Source: Bacillota bacterium (GTDB taxonomy: Bacteria > Bacillota > Clostridia > Christensenellales > SZUA-584). From it: DNA of 64,000 nucleotides. Below the pieces are notes generated by a model, which did no database searches, was not told the DNA's origin, and worked only from the letters and a program-made list of their open reading frames with translations. A program made the translations under genes and the position numbers. The stretch is taken from the NCBI GenBank assembly GCA_023460085.1, contig JAEWRI010000012.1, positions 45,990 through 109,989 of the forward strand, written 5' to 3'. This document shows positions 32,448-41,908 of the stretch, one piece after another (position 1 is the stretch's first letter; every line of letters begins with the position of its first letter).

Positions 32448-35400
32448 TCACCGATTCAGTTTTACGGACAGCAGCTTGGATACGCCTTTCTCCTCCATCG
32501 CGAAGCCATACAGCGCGTCGCACACCGACATCGTAGGCTTGCGATGCGAAATGACGATAAACTGCATCTTCTGAGAATAGCGGCTCAGGTACTCCGCAAA
32601 TTTATCCGTATTGTTGTCATCCAGCGCCGTATCGATTTCGTCCAGTATGCACACGGGCGACGGGTTTATTTTCAGCAGCGCGAACAGCAGACTGATGGCC
32701 GTCAACGCCTTCTCTCCGCCCGACAGCAGCGACAGCCGCTGCAGCTTTTTGCCGGGCGGTTCCGCGACGATGTCGATGTCGCATTCCATGATGTCGCCCT
32801 CGCCCAGCGCCAGCTCTGCCCGGCCGCCGCCAAACAGCTCCTTGAACGTCGTGCTGAAATGCTTGTTGATCTGTTCGAAGCTGCTGCGGAACGTGCGGCG
32901 CATCTCCGCCAGCAGAGACGCGATGAGCTGATGCAGATCTTCCTCCGCCTTCTGAAGGTCCTCCTTCTGCGTGGTCAGCGACTCGATGCGTTCCACCAGC
33001 TCCCGATATTCCTCAATGGCGTTGGGATTGATGCTCCCCATATCGCGCAGACGCTCCCGCAGCTGCTCCGCTTCCGTCTGGGCCTCGGTCACGCTGATGG
33101 GCGAACGCTCCGCCAGCGCATTTGCGTAGGTCAGCTGATACGTCTCCCAGAGCCGGTTCTGCGCGGCGGTCTGCCCCGCGTCGGCCTTCTCCATCGCGAT
33201 CTCCATGCGAAGCCGCTTATCCGCCGCCTCTTCCAGTTGTCTGCGCAGCCCTGCCAGCTGCTCCTCGCGCTCCGTAATTCCCTTCTGCAGCGCCTCGCGG
33301 TTCCGGAACATTTCGCCCTGCTGGGTTTTGAGGCCGTCCAGCGCCGCGAATTTCTGACCGTGCAGCTCTTCGAGCTGCACCTTGAGCTGGCGCAAATTCT
33401 CCTCGCTCTCGGCGTTGAGCTCCAGCGTCTTCCGCTTCGCCGCGCCGGAGCGCTCCAGCTCCTGCGTTTCCTGCTCCAGGCGCATGTTATCGTTCATAAT
33501 CGCCGTGCTCTCGCGGAACAGCTCCGCGATGCGAATTTCCGCGTCGTGCAGCTGCTGCTTCTTCTGTTCGATGAGATCGGCGTTCTTGTTGTACTCTTCC
33601 TCCATCTGCGCGAACTCCTCGCGCTCGGTCTCGCTGGACTGCTGCATGGCGCTCTGCTGCGCGGTCACCTGCTCCAGCGCCGCGCGCGCCTCCGCAATGC
33701 CATTTTGCGCTTCCTCGCGCTCCCGCTGCAGTGCCGCCAGCGTTCCGGCGGTCTCCGCCGTGGCGGAGGACAGTGACTGCTGCTTTTCGCGTCCGGCAGC
33801 CAGCGCGATTTCGTTGTCGTGCAGCGCCTTTCGCGCCTCGTCCATATCGGTTTCCAGCCTCGCGCGCATATCCGCTTTCTTCTGTAACGCGGCTTCGAGC
33901 GCGCAGATCTGGGCTTCCAGCGCTTCCGCGCGCTGTTTCAGCTCCTCCTCACGCCGCTCGCGCGACACCAGGCCTCCTGCCTCCCGCTTGAGGCTTCCGC
34001 CCGTAATCGGGCCGCCCGGATTGAACACATCGCCTTCCAGCGTTACGGTGCGAAAAGCATAGCCGCACTTGCGCATGATGCGGATTGCGGTATCGTTATC
34101 CTCAACAATCACCGTGCGGCCCAGCAAAAAGTCAATGGCCGGACGCACCGCGTCATCGCACGATACCAGATCGCTCGCGACGCCGTATACTCCCGCCTCG
34201 CGGATTTCCGCGCGTTCCTGCGCGCTGAGCAGCCGCGGCTTCAGTGCCTTGAGCGGCAGGAAGGTGACGCGCCCCATGCGGTTCTCTCTCAGGTGCGCGA
34301 TGAGCGCCTTTGCGTCGTACTCGTCGCCTACCACCACGTTCTGAAGCGCGGAACCAAGGCACGCCTCCACGGCGACCTCGTGCTGCGCAGGAACCCTCAT
34401 GCAGTCCGCGACGACACCGGCAATACGGCTGCGCAGATCGGCGCGGCCCTTCGCGGAAAGCATCAGCTTGCGAACGCTGTCCATATAGCCTTCAAAGCTG
34501 CTGCGCATGTCGGTCAGCAGTCGCGCGGACGCGGCGCTCGCGGCAAGCTCCCGCTTTGCGTCGCCCAGCGTCTGCTGATCCTTCGCGATTTCCGCATCGA
34601 GCTGCCTGCCCTCGAATACGCGGGTGTTAAACGTGTCGCGCAGCTTTGCGGACGCCCCGGAGAGCACCGACATCTCCGCCTCCGCCGCCAGCATCGCCTG
34701 CTGCGCGGTCTGATGGTCGCGCTCCGCGCTTGCGGCACGCCGGGTAATCTCCTCGATGCGCTGCACGGTGTTGCGCTGTTTCTCCTCCAGCGCAAAAATT
34801 TGATTCCGGATCTCACCCAGCTGCTCAATGGATTTCAGCTTGGCGTTCTGTACCGCTTCGATGCGCTTGAGCTTATCCTGAAACGCGCCCGTCAGCTCCG
34901 CGAGCTCCGTACCCAGCGCGTCGACGCGCGCTCGGCACTGCTCCATTTCCCGCGCGGCCTTCTCCGCTTTGCGTCTTCCCTCATCGCGGCGGAACTGATT
35001 GCTCTTTTTACGCTGCTCCGCCTCCTCTATCTCCTGCGTTACACGTGCGGTATCCTTCTGGATGTGCGCGATCCGCTCGTCGCACAGCCGCATCTCGCCT
35101 TCTGTGCGCTCAATCTCAGCCATGCTGCCGCTCAGCTTCTCAGAGAGCGCGTCACCCGCGTGCTCCAACTCCCGCACGCCGTTCTGCTCCCCCGCCTGCC
35201 GCTGCGTCAGTTTTTCGATTTCACGCTCAATGTGGGCACGCTCCTCCAGCAGCTCCTGCTTGGACTGCGCAAGCTTCTCCATCCGTTCTTTCGTTCGCTC
35301 GTAGTTGTGAAGGAACAGATTGATGTCGAGGTGCTTTAACCGCTTCGCCACCTCCAGATACGCCGCCGCGTCCTCCGCCTGGCTTTTCAGCGGCCCCACG

Positions 35401-36002
35401 CGCTGCGACTGCTCCACAAGGATATCCTCGACACGCACCAGGTTGAAGCGCGTCCGTTCCAGCTTTCGCTCGGCTTCTTCTTTGCGTACGCGAAACTTCA
35501 TGATGCCGGAGGCTTCCTCGAACACGCGCCGCCTGTCGATTGATTTTTCGCTGAGTATATCGTCTATCCTGCCCTGGCCAATGATGGAATATCCTTCCCG
35601 CCCCACGCCGGTATCCCGAAACAGCGTGAGTATATCCTTCAGCCGGCATTTGGAACCGTTGATGTAATACTCGCCCTCGCCGGATCGGTACAGCTTACGG
35701 GTAACCTGAACCTCGGTAAATTCGGTGCCCACGCGTCCGTCATTGTTGTCAAATGTCAGCGTAACCTCGCAGTAGGAGCGCGGCTTGCGGCTCTGTGTGC
35801 CCGCGAAAATGACGTCCTGCATCACGCTTCCGCGCAGCGCCCTGGCGCTCTGCTCGCCCAGCACCCAGCGCACAGCATCCGAAACATTGCTCTTGCCGCT
35901 GCCGTTGGGGCCGACGACGCCTGTAATCAGGCCTTCAAGCTCAATTTCGGTCTTTTCCGGAAAAGATTTAAATCCGGACATTTCGATACGCTTCAGAAAC
36001 AA
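32448..36002 (-). CDS. smc: Chromosome segregation protein SMC
   Basis: The 1184-residue SMC ATPase condenses and organises the chromosome with ScpA/ScpB. It has Walker A GPNGSGKSN near the N-terminus, two long coiled coils (about 165-505 and 670-1020) around a hinge (about 515-635, SFEGYMDSVRKL ... GPITGG), and at the C-terminus the signature LSGGEKALTAISLLFALL with Walker B PSPVCILDEIDTALDD. The start is TTG 36002 (MFLKRIEMSGFKSF) with GAGCGG 5 bases upstream. ScpA/B are not in this window. Confidence 0.97.
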   Translation of the reverse strand: MFLKRIEMSGFKSFPEKTEIELEGLITGVVGPNGSGKSNVSDAVRWVLGEQSARALRGSVMQDVIFAGTQSRKPRSYCEVTLTFDNNDGRVGTEFTEVQVTRKLYRSGEGEYYINGSKCRLKDILTLFRDTGVGREGYSIIGQGRIDDILSEKSIDRRRVFEEASGIMKFRVRKEEAERKLERTRFNLVRVEDILVEQSQRVGPLKSQAEDAAAYLEVAKRLKHLDINLFLHNYERTKERMEKLAQSKQELLEERAHIEREIEKLTQRQAGEQNGVRELEHAGDALSEKLSGSMAEIERTEGEMRLCDERIAHIQKDTARVTQEIEEAEQRKKSNQFRRDEGRRKAEKAAREMEQCRARVDALGTELAELTGAFQDKLKRIEAVQNAKLKSIEQLGEIRNQIFALEEKQRNTVQRIEEITRRAASAERDHQTAQQAMLAAEAEMSVLSGASAKLRDTFNTRVFEGRQLDAEIAKDQQTLGDAKRELAASAASARLLTDMRSSFEGYMDSVRKLMLSAKGRADLRSRIAGVVADCMRVPAQHEVAVEACLGSALQNVVVGDEYDAKALIAHLRENRMGRVTFLPLKALKPRLLSAQERAEIREAGVYGVASDLVSCDDAVRPAIDFLLGRTVIVEDNDTAIRIMRKCGYAFRTVTLEGDVFNPGGPITGGSLKREAGGLVSRERREEELKQRAEALEAQICALEAALQKKADMRARLETDMDEARKALHDNEIALAAGREKQQSLSSATAETAGTLAALQREREEAQNGIAEARAALEQVTAQQSAMQQSSETEREEFAQMEEEYNKNADLIEQKKQQLHDAEIRIAELFRESTAIMNDNMRLEQETQELERSGAAKRKTLELNAESEENLRQLKVQLEELHGQKFAALDGLKTQQGEMFRNREALQKGITEREEQLAGLRRQLEEAADKRLRMEIAMEKADAGQTAAQNRLWETYQLTYANALAERSPISVTEAQTEAEQLRERLRDMGSINPNAIEEYRELVERIESLTTQKEDLQKAEEDLHQLIASLLAEMRRTFRSSFEQINKHFSTTFKELFGGGRAELALGEGDIMECDIDIVAEPPGKKLQRLSLLSGGEKALTAISLLFALLKINPSPVCILDEIDTALDDNNTDKFAEYLSRYSQKMQFIVISHRKPTMSVCDALYGFAMEEKGVSKLLSVKLNR

Positions 36003-36046
36003 GGCAACCGCTCACTTTCCGTTTAGTGGTATTTTCACAAGGTTTC

Positions 36047-36073
36047 AAAAAAAAATCGGCAGCTTACTGCCGA
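36047..36073 (-). terminator. Terminator after spoVS
   Basis: On the minus strand TCGGCAG-TAAG-CTGCCGA is followed by nine T residues, 16 bases after the spoVS stop. Confidence 0.9.
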
Positions 36074-36088
36074 AACTGTTGCATCAAT

Positions 36089-36349
36089 TTACCGAATCTC
36101 TACCAGCAGTTTAATGGATGTCCTGATAACACCGTCTATTTCTACATTCGCGAATGCGGGAACAACTACGATATCGATACCGCGCGGCGCAAGAAACCCG
36201 CGCGTGATCGCGATGGCTTTGATGGCTTGGTTCACCGCACCCGCGCCTACGGCTAAAATCTCCGCCTTCTGACAATCGTTAACCATCGCAGCGATGGCAC
36301 CTGCCACCGATTTGGGTTGAGATTTGGTTGAAACTCGAAGCGGTTCCAT
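36089..36349 (-). CDS. spoVS: Stage V sporulation protein S
   Basis: The 86-residue protein has the Alba-like SpoVS fold sequence: EPLRVSTKSQPKSVAGAIAAMVND, AEILAVGAGAVNQAIKAIAITRGFL and IDIVVVPAFANVEIDG. SpoVS is needed for stage V of sporulation in Bacillus and is widespread in Firmicutes. ATG 36349 follows GGGGG with about 9 bases between. It supports a spore-forming host. A -10-like TATAAT is seen near 36381 without a strong -35. Confidence 0.96.
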   Translation of the reverse strand: MEPLRVSTKSQPKSVAGAIAAMVNDCQKAEILAVGAGAVNQAIKAIAITRGFLAPRGIDIVVVPAFANVEIDGVIRTSIKLLVEIR

Positions 36350-36414
36350 GGCGTAAATCCCCCATATGCAATGATTTATTATATCAGAACCAGCGTTAGA
36401 AAACTACATATTTT

Positions 36415-36741
36415 TTATAACGCGGCGTCTATCATGCCGGATATTTTATCCTTGCCCACAACACCCACGCTGCGCTCCGTCACTGCGCCGCCTTTGAAGA
36501 GTATCAGCGTTGGTATGCTCATCACGCCATAGCGTTCCGCGAGCTCGGGCTGCTCGTCAATGTTGACCTTGCCCACCTTGGCTTTTTCGCTGTATATTCC
36601 GGCAACTTCGTCAATAACCGGCGACAGCATGCGGCAGGGTGCGCACCACTCCGCCCAGAAATCCACCAGTACCGGCTGTTCGCTGCCCAGCACCGCTTCC
36701 TCAAAGTTCACCTTGGTAATTTCCATTGTCTTCTCAGACAT
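36415..36741 (-). CDS. trxA: Thioredoxin
   Basis: The 108-residue thioredoxin has the redox motif in FWAEWCAPCRMLSPV (WCxPC is WCAPC), the conserved cis-Pro in MSIPTLILFKGG, and a normal length. AAGGAGG lies 5 bases before ATG 36741. It follows the RseC-like gene closely, which may suggest shared redox functions. Confidence 0.97.
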   Translation of the reverse strand: MSEKTMEITKVNFEEAVLGSEQPVLVDFWAEWCAPCRMLSPVIDEVAGIYSEKAKVGKVNIDEQPELAERYGVMSIPTLILFKGGAVTERSVGVVGKDKISGMIDAAL

Positions 36742-36771
36742 AACATCCTCCTTATTCGGCATAATCCTTCG

Positions 36772-37233
36772 CTATTTCTCGGACACCCCTGTGCCGTGCT
36801 TTTTGACATCCGCCATCGTGTATACATCCGCAACACGACGGCTGAAAAGCGGAGACGCAACGCGCATCAGCGGAAACGCAAGCACCGCGAAGGCAAGCGC
36901 GCACAGTGCCATGGTCACGTCCGTGCCTTTGAACACGTGCCATACTCCCGACAGCAGCCACCCCGCCAGCGCGCCCAGCACAAGCATCACGAGCGGGAAC
37001 ACATACGCGATGGCCGAAGCGCCCAGTGCCTTGCGCATCTTGATCTCTATCGCTACGTCGTCGCCCACCGCAGCGTCCCTGGTATTCGGCACGTTCACCA
37101 CAATCTGATTCTGCGTGGACAGCATGCCGCAGGCGTGGCAGCGACCGCACGCCGAGGTGCGCACAAACTTCACCATTGCGTCGCCCCCGCGCAGCTCCAC
37201 CACGTGGCCGTATTCGCGCATTGTCTCGTGCAT
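36772..37233 (-). CDS. SoxR-reducing/RseC family membrane protein
   Basis: This 153-residue protein has the RseC layout: an N-terminal cytoplasmic part with four cysteines in SACGRCHACGM (a potential iron-sulfur or redox site) and two transmembrane helices (about 70-92 AYVFPLVMLVLGALAGWLL and 104-123 MALCALAFAVLAFPLM). In Proteobacteria the homologue acts with the Rnf/Rsx complex. In Clostridia it often occurs alone. It lies between aspS (9 bases) and trxA. Confidence 0.85.
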   Translation of the reverse strand: MHETMREYGHVVELRGGDAMVKFVRTSACGRCHACGMLSTQNQIVVNVPNTRDAAVGDDVAIEIKMRKALGASAIAYVFPLVMLVLGALAGWLLSGVWHVFKGTDVTMALCALAFAVLAFPLMRVASPLFSRRVADVYTMADVKKHGTGVSEK

Positions 37234-37242
37234 TCTATCGCC

Positions 37243-39030
37243 TCAATCCTGCTTTGAAACCCGAAGGCCCAGCTCCCTCAGCTGCTTGTCGGCCACCCTG
37301 GAGGGCGCCTGCGTCATCAGGCACGACGCGTTCTGCACCTTCGGGAAAGCGATGACATCGCGGATGGAGTCGCAGCCCAGCAGCAGCATGGCCAGCCTGT
37401 CCAAGCCAAACGCGATACCGCCATGCGGCGGCGCGCCAAACTTCAGCGCTTCCAGCAGGAAGCCGAAGTTCTCCCACGCCTCCTCCTTGGCATATCCCAG
37501 CGCGGCCAGCATTTTCTCTTCCAACTCCGTCGTATGGATACGAATGCTTCCCCCGCCGATTTCGTTGCCGTTGAGCACGATGTCATACGCCTTGGCATAC
37601 GCGTGCTCCTGATCGGTTTCGAGCTTATCCACATCCTCGTCCTTCGGGCATGTGAACGGATGATGCTTGGCAAAAAAGCGCTTCTCTTCCTCGTCGTACT
37701 CGAACAGCGGGAAATCCACCACCCACAGCAGATCGAAGCGGCTCTCGTCGATGAGGCCCAGCTTGTCCGCCAGCTTCAGGCGCAGGTTGCCCAGAGAATC
37801 GAACACGACCTTATCCCTGTCTCCGACGAAGAAAATGAGGTCGCCCGTCTGCGCGTCCACACGGCCCAGCAGCTCCGTCAGCTCCTCCTCTGTGAAGAAC
37901 TTCGTGATGGGAGATTGCATCCCGTCTTCCTTCATCGATATCCACGCCATCCCCTTCGCGCCGTAAATCTTCACGAAATCGACCAGCGCATCAATCTCGC
38001 GCCGCGCGAATTTATCCACGCAGCCCTTGGCGTTGATGGCCCGCACGCTGCCGCCGTTCTTCACCACCGACGCGAACACCTGGAAGCCGGATTTCTCCAC
38101 GATATCGCTGACATCGACGAGTTCCAGTCCAAAGCGCGTGTCCGGCTTGTCGGAGCCGTAACGGCTCATTGCTTCATCATAGGAGAGGCGCTTTAAGGGC
38201 AGAGGCACATCGATATTCATCACCTGCTTGAATACGTGGGCGATGAGTCCTTCGTTCATCGCAATAATATCGTCCACGTCCACAAATGACATTTCGATGT
38301 CGATTTGCGTGAATTCGGGCTGACGGTCCGCGCGCAGGTCTTCGTCGCGGAAGCACTTAACGATCTGGAAGTAGCGGTCGAAACCCGATATCATAAGTAT
38401 CTGTTTCAGCTGCTGAGGCGACTGCGGCAGCGCGTAGAACTCGCCCGGATGGATACGAGAAGGCACCAGATAATCCCGTGCGCCTTCAGGAGAGCTTTTC
38501 GTCAGCACGGGGGTTTCTATGTCGATGAAATGGTTGTTGACGAGGTAATCACGCGCGGCAGCGGCAATGCGGCTGCGCACCATCAGGTTGCGCTGCATGC
38601 TCGGGCGGCGCAGATCGAGATAGCGGTATTTCAGGCGCAGCTCTTCGCGCACCGCAGTCTCGTCCTCGATTTCAAACGGCGGCGTCTGTGCCCGGCTCAG
38701 CAGTTTCAGTTCCGTCGCCCGCACTTCGATAAGACCTGTCGGCAGCTTTTCGTTGATCGTTTCGGGATCGCGCCGCACGATGGGACCCTTTACGGCGATC
38801 ACGTATTCCCCGCGAAGCCCTTCCGCCTTGGCGAAGTCCGCGCCTATCTGTGACTCGTTAAACACCACCTGCATGATCCCCGAGCGATCCCTGAGATCGA
38901 CGAATATCAGCGCGCCCAAATCCCGGCGCGTCTGTACCCAGCCCATCAACGTCACTTCTTTTCCCACGTCCCCGGTGGTAAAGTGGGTACAGTAGTCCGT
39001 CCTCTTCCACCCCTGCAAAAACTCGCTCAT
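37243..39030 (-). CDS. aspS: Aspartate--tRNA ligase
   Basis: The 595-residue class II synthetase has an OB-fold anticodon-binding domain (VTLMGWVQTRRDLGALIFVDLRDRSGIMQ), catalytic motif 2 (FRDEDLRADRQPEFTQIDIEMSF), the bacterial insertion domain and motif 3 (GIAFGLDRLAMLLLG). The length is typical of the bacterial type. I cannot tell whether it is discriminating. The ATG overlaps the hisS stop (ATGA), so hisS-aspS share the T-box-regulated transcript. Confidence 0.97.
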   Translation of the reverse strand: MSEFLQGWKRTDYCTHFTTGDVGKEVTLMGWVQTRRDLGALIFVDLRDRSGIMQVVFNESQIGADFAKAEGLRGEYVIAVKGPIVRRDPETINEKLPTGLIEVRATELKLLSRAQTPPFEIEDETAVREELRLKYRYLDLRRPSMQRNLMVRSRIAAAARDYLVNNHFIDIETPVLTKSSPEGARDYLVPSRIHPGEFYALPQSPQQLKQILMISGFDRYFQIVKCFRDEDLRADRQPEFTQIDIEMSFVDVDDIIAMNEGLIAHVFKQVMNIDVPLPLKRLSYDEAMSRYGSDKPDTRFGLELVDVSDIVEKSGFQVFASVVKNGGSVRAINAKGCVDKFARREIDALVDFVKIYGAKGMAWISMKEDGMQSPITKFFTEEELTELLGRVDAQTGDLIFFVGDRDKVVFDSLGNLRLKLADKLGLIDESRFDLLWVVDFPLFEYDEEEKRFFAKHHPFTCPKDEDVDKLETDQEHAYAKAYDIVLNGNEIGGGSIRIHTTELEEKMLAALGYAKEEAWENFGFLLEALKFGAPPHGGIAFGLDRLAMLLLGCDSIRDVIAFPKVQNASCLMTQAPSRVADKQLRELGLRVSKQD

Positions 39031-40289
39031 TGTAACCCCGCCTTTAAATATTCATTCAATTCCACAATCGGAACCGTTTTCTCTTCACTGGCCGTCATGT
39101 TGCGCACGACCGCCGTGCCGTTTTTCAGCTCGTCCTCCCCGAGGATTACCACATAGTGTGCGCCTAATTTTGCCGCGTATTTCAGCTGCGCCTTCAGACT
39201 GCGCCCCATGTGATCGATATCCGCCCGAATGCCCGCATTCCGCAGCGACGAGGCAATCCGGAAGCCTTCCACGGAAGCCGTTTCGCCCAATGTACAGATA
39301 TAGGCCTCACATTCATCGTTTTTAGGCAAGTCAATGTCCAACGATTCGAGTACCATCAGCAGCCGTTCAATGCCCATTCCGAATCCCATCCCCGGCATGG
39401 ACGGCCCGCCCAGCTGCTCCACCAGCCCATCGTAGCGGCCCCCGCCGCACACCGAACCCTGCGCTCCGATGTCCGTCGAGATGATTTCAAACACGGTCTT
39501 GGTGTAATAATCCAGCCCGCGCACGATATGCGGGTTAACTGCGTACGCAATCCCCAGCGCTTCCAACCGTACCTTCAAACCGTCAAAATGTGCCCTGCAA
39601 TCATCACAAAGACAGTCCAACATCACCGGCGCATCCTTTGTGAGTTCCCGGCATTTCTCCTCTTTGCAGTCCAAAACGCGCAATGGATTTGTTTTCATAC
39701 GCTCTACACAGTCATTGCAGAAACCCTGCCGTGATTCCAGAAAACCTCGCAGTGTCGCGTTATACGCCGGGCGGCAACTCGGGCAGCCGATGCTGTTGAT
39801 GTTAAGCGCAAGCCCTTTTATGCCCAGCTCGCATAGCAACGTCAGCGCCACCATGATTACTTCCATGTCAACCGACGGCCCCGGAGCGCCAAACACCTCT
39901 ATGCCAAACTGATGGTGTTCCCGCAACCTGCCGGCTTGAGGCTTCTCCTGACGAAAAATCGGCGACGACAGATAATACATTTTTGTCGGCTGTGCACCAC
40001 CGTACAGGCCATGCTCAATGAATGCACGCACCGCTCCCGCTGTACCCTCGGGCTTGAGAGTAACGCTGCGGTCGCCTTTATCCCGGAACGTAAACATCTC
40101 CTTCTGTACGATGTCCGTGGTATCGCCCACGCCGCGCAGAAACAGCTCCGTATGCTCGAATACCGGCGTGCGAATCTCCCGGTATCCGAACCGCGCGCAG
40201 ATATCCCGCACCTTTCCTTCAATATACTGCCACTTCCCGCTTTCGGAAGGCAGCACGTCTTTCGTGCCTTTCGGCGCCTGAGTCAGCAT
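39027..40289 (-). CDS. hisS: Histidine--tRNA ligase
   Basis: The 420-residue class II synthetase has APKGTKDVLP, motif 2 (MYYLSSPIFRQEKPQAGRLREHHQFGIEVFG), the histidine-specific loop VRGLDYYTKTVFEI and motif 3 region GMGFGMGIERLLM, plus an anticodon domain. GAGGAG lies 6 bases before ATG 40289. It is preceded by a T-box leader and followed by overlapping aspS. Confidence 0.97.
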   Translation of the reverse strand: MLTQAPKGTKDVLPSESGKWQYIEGKVRDICARFGYREIRTPVFEHTELFLRGVGDTTDIVQKEMFTFRDKGDRSVTLKPEGTAGAVRAFIEHGLYGGAQPTKMYYLSSPIFRQEKPQAGRLREHHQFGIEVFGAPGPSVDMEVIMVALTLLCELGIKGLALNINSIGCPSCRPAYNATLRGFLESRQGFCNDCVERMKTNPLRVLDCKEEKCRELTKDAPVMLDCLCDDCRAHFDGLKVRLEALGIAYAVNPHIVRGLDYYTKTVFEIISTDIGAQGSVCGGGRYDGLVEQLGGPSMPGMGFGMGIERLLMVLESLDIDLPKNDECEAYICTLGETASVEGFRIASSLRNAGIRADIDHMGRSLKAQLKYAAKLGAHYVVILGEDELKNGTAVVRNMTASEEKTVPIVELNEYLKAGLQ

Positions 40290-40333
40290 GCTTCACTCCT
40301 CAACGCGGCCCCATGCCGCAAAAACTTGAATAC

Positions 40334-40362
40334 AAAAACGTCCCTATCCAAAGACAGGGACG
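40334..40362 (-). terminator. T-box-controlled terminator
   Basis: CGTCCCT and AGGGACG pair around a 10-base loop, followed by TTTTT on the minus strand. It competes with the T-box antiterminator. Confidence 0.85.
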
Positions 40363-40531
40363 AGTATGTTACCCGCGGTGCCACCCAAATTCCCGGTCCG
40401 TCCCGGGCGCTTCAGAGAATATTCACACGCAAAGCGGCTGTCACCGCATCCAGATCCCCCTCCTGCCGATTGCAGTCGCGTCGGCCGGTCCCTGTAAGGG
40501 CAATATACCTGAATGGGCGTCCCCTTCGATT
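40334..40531 (-). promoter_or_regulatory. T-box riboswitch leader of hisS-aspS
   Basis: The minus strand contains the T-box core TGGGTGGCACCGCGGGTAAC (40387-40368), directly followed by the terminator. In T-box RNAs this core pairs with the uncharged tRNA CCA end and forms an antiterminator. The leader of about 200 bases begins near the predicted start at 40531. I could not fix the specifier codon with confidence; by gene content His (CAC/CAU) is expected. Confidence 0.93.
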
Positions 40532-40537
40532 ATGCAC

Positions 40538-40566
40538 ATTATACACGCGGAAGATCTGTTTGTCCA
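40538..40566 (-). promoter_or_regulatory. Promoter of the hisS T-box transcript
   Basis: Minus strand TGGACA (40566-40561), 17 bases, TATAAT (40543-40538). Confidence 0.75.
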
Positions 40567-40703
40567 CGCCTTCTTTGCAGAAGCAGGAGCTTTATTTTCT
40601 TGTATCGCACCAGTATGCCCAGAAGCACGATTTACAGTTGTATGATAAAACGGCTGGCATTGCCAGCCGTTATTGCCGAATCTACTCTGTCGTAAAGCTG
40701 CCG

Positions 40704-41897
40704 CTAGTTCCCGCAGAGCTCATATGTGTCGTTCGCAATCTCAAGCTCTTCGTTCGTCGGGACGCACCAGATATCCACTTTGGAATCGGCGGCGGAGATG
40801 CGCATCTCCTTGCCTCGGTTCGCGTTCAGCTCCGCGTCCATCTTCACGCCCAGGAATTCGAGGCCCTCCACACAGCGCGCACGCACGCCGATATCATTCT
40901 CGCCGACGCCTGCCGTAAACACAATGGCATCCAGTCCGCCCATCGCGGCGGCATAAGAACCGATGTACTTGCGCACACCATAGCAGAACATCTCCAGCGC
41001 GGTTGCCGCGCGCTCATTGCCTTCATTCGCTGCAGCCGTAACATCGCGGAAGTCGCTCGACACGCCGGAGATGCCCAGCATGCCGCACTTCTTGTTCATA
41101 TACGAACTCATCTGCTCGGAATCCAGCTTCATTTCCTTCATCAGGTGCGGCACGATGGCGGGGTCGATGTCGCCGCAGCGCGTGCCCATAATGACGCCCG
41201 CGAGAGGCGTTAAGCCCATGGAGGTATCGACGCACTTGCCGGCGTCCACCGCGCACAGACTGGAGCCGTTGCCGAGGTGGCATGTGACCAGCTTGGCGTC
41301 GCTTCTGCCCGCAAGCTTAGCGTAGCGCCGGGAAACATACTTGTGCGACGTGCCATGGAAGCCATAGCGGCGGATACCGTACTCCTTATAGGCGTCGTAC
41401 GAAAGGCCGTAAAGATACGCCTTCTTCGGCATGGACTGATGGAACGCCGTATCGAACACCGCCACCATCGGCGTTTCAGGCATGATGCTGCGGCACGCCT
41501 CGATGCCCATCAGATTGGCCGGATTGTGCAGCGGGCCGAACTTGATGCAGTCGCGAATGGCGTCGATGACCGCATCGTTGATGATCACGCTCTGCGTAAA
41601 CTTCTCGGCAGCGTGCAGCACGCGATGACCCACCGCGTTGATCTCGCTCATATCGGCAATGACGCCGTACTGCTGGTCGGTAAGCGCGCTGATTACGTGC
41701 TTCATCGCCTGCTTATGGTCCGACATGGGCTCTTCGACGACGAGCTTGTCTTTGCCCGGCGCGGTGTGCGTTAGTACGGAGCCTTCGATGCCGATGCGCT
41801 CCACGAGACCTTTGGCCAGCACTTCGGACGTGGTGATTTCAATCAGCTGGTACTTCAGAGACGAGCTGCCTGCGTTGATGACGAGTATTTTGTACAT
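40704..41897 (-). CDS. ackA: Acetate kinase
   Basis: AckA makes ATP from acetyl phosphate. The 397-residue protein has the family signatures ILVINAGSSSLKYQLIE at the N-terminus, VFDTAFHQSMP and GFHGTSHKYVSRR, then CHLGNGSSLCAVDAGK. GGGAGG precedes ATG 41897; the frame is open further upstream, overlapping pta, without similarity. It lies 11 bases after pta, forming the acetate-producing operon. Confidence 0.98.
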   Translation of the reverse strand: MYKILVINAGSSSLKYQLIEITTSEVLAKGLVERIGIEGSVLTHTAPGKDKLVVEEPMSDHKQAMKHVISALTDQQYGVIADMSEINAVGHRVLHAAEKFTQSVIINDAVIDAIRDCIKFGPLHNPANLMGIEACRSIMPETPMVAVFDTAFHQSMPKKAYLYGLSYDAYKEYGIRRYGFHGTSHKYVSRRYAKLAGRSDAKLVTCHLGNGSSLCAVDAGKCVDTSMGLTPLAGVIMGTRCGDIDPAIVPHLMKEMKLDSEQMSSYMNKKCGMLGISGVSSDFRDVTAAANEGNERAATALEMFCYGVRKYIGSYAAAMGGLDAIVFTAGVGENDIGVRARCVEGLEFLGVKMDAELNANRGKEMRISAADSKVDIWCVPTNEELEIANDTYELCGN

Positions 41898-41908
41898 GAT
41901 GTCCTCCC

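Noticed and set aside
32544..33776. 410-codon Leu/Gln/Arg-rich plus-strand frame over smc
   Set aside because: Mirror of the smc coiled-coil codons; not a gene.
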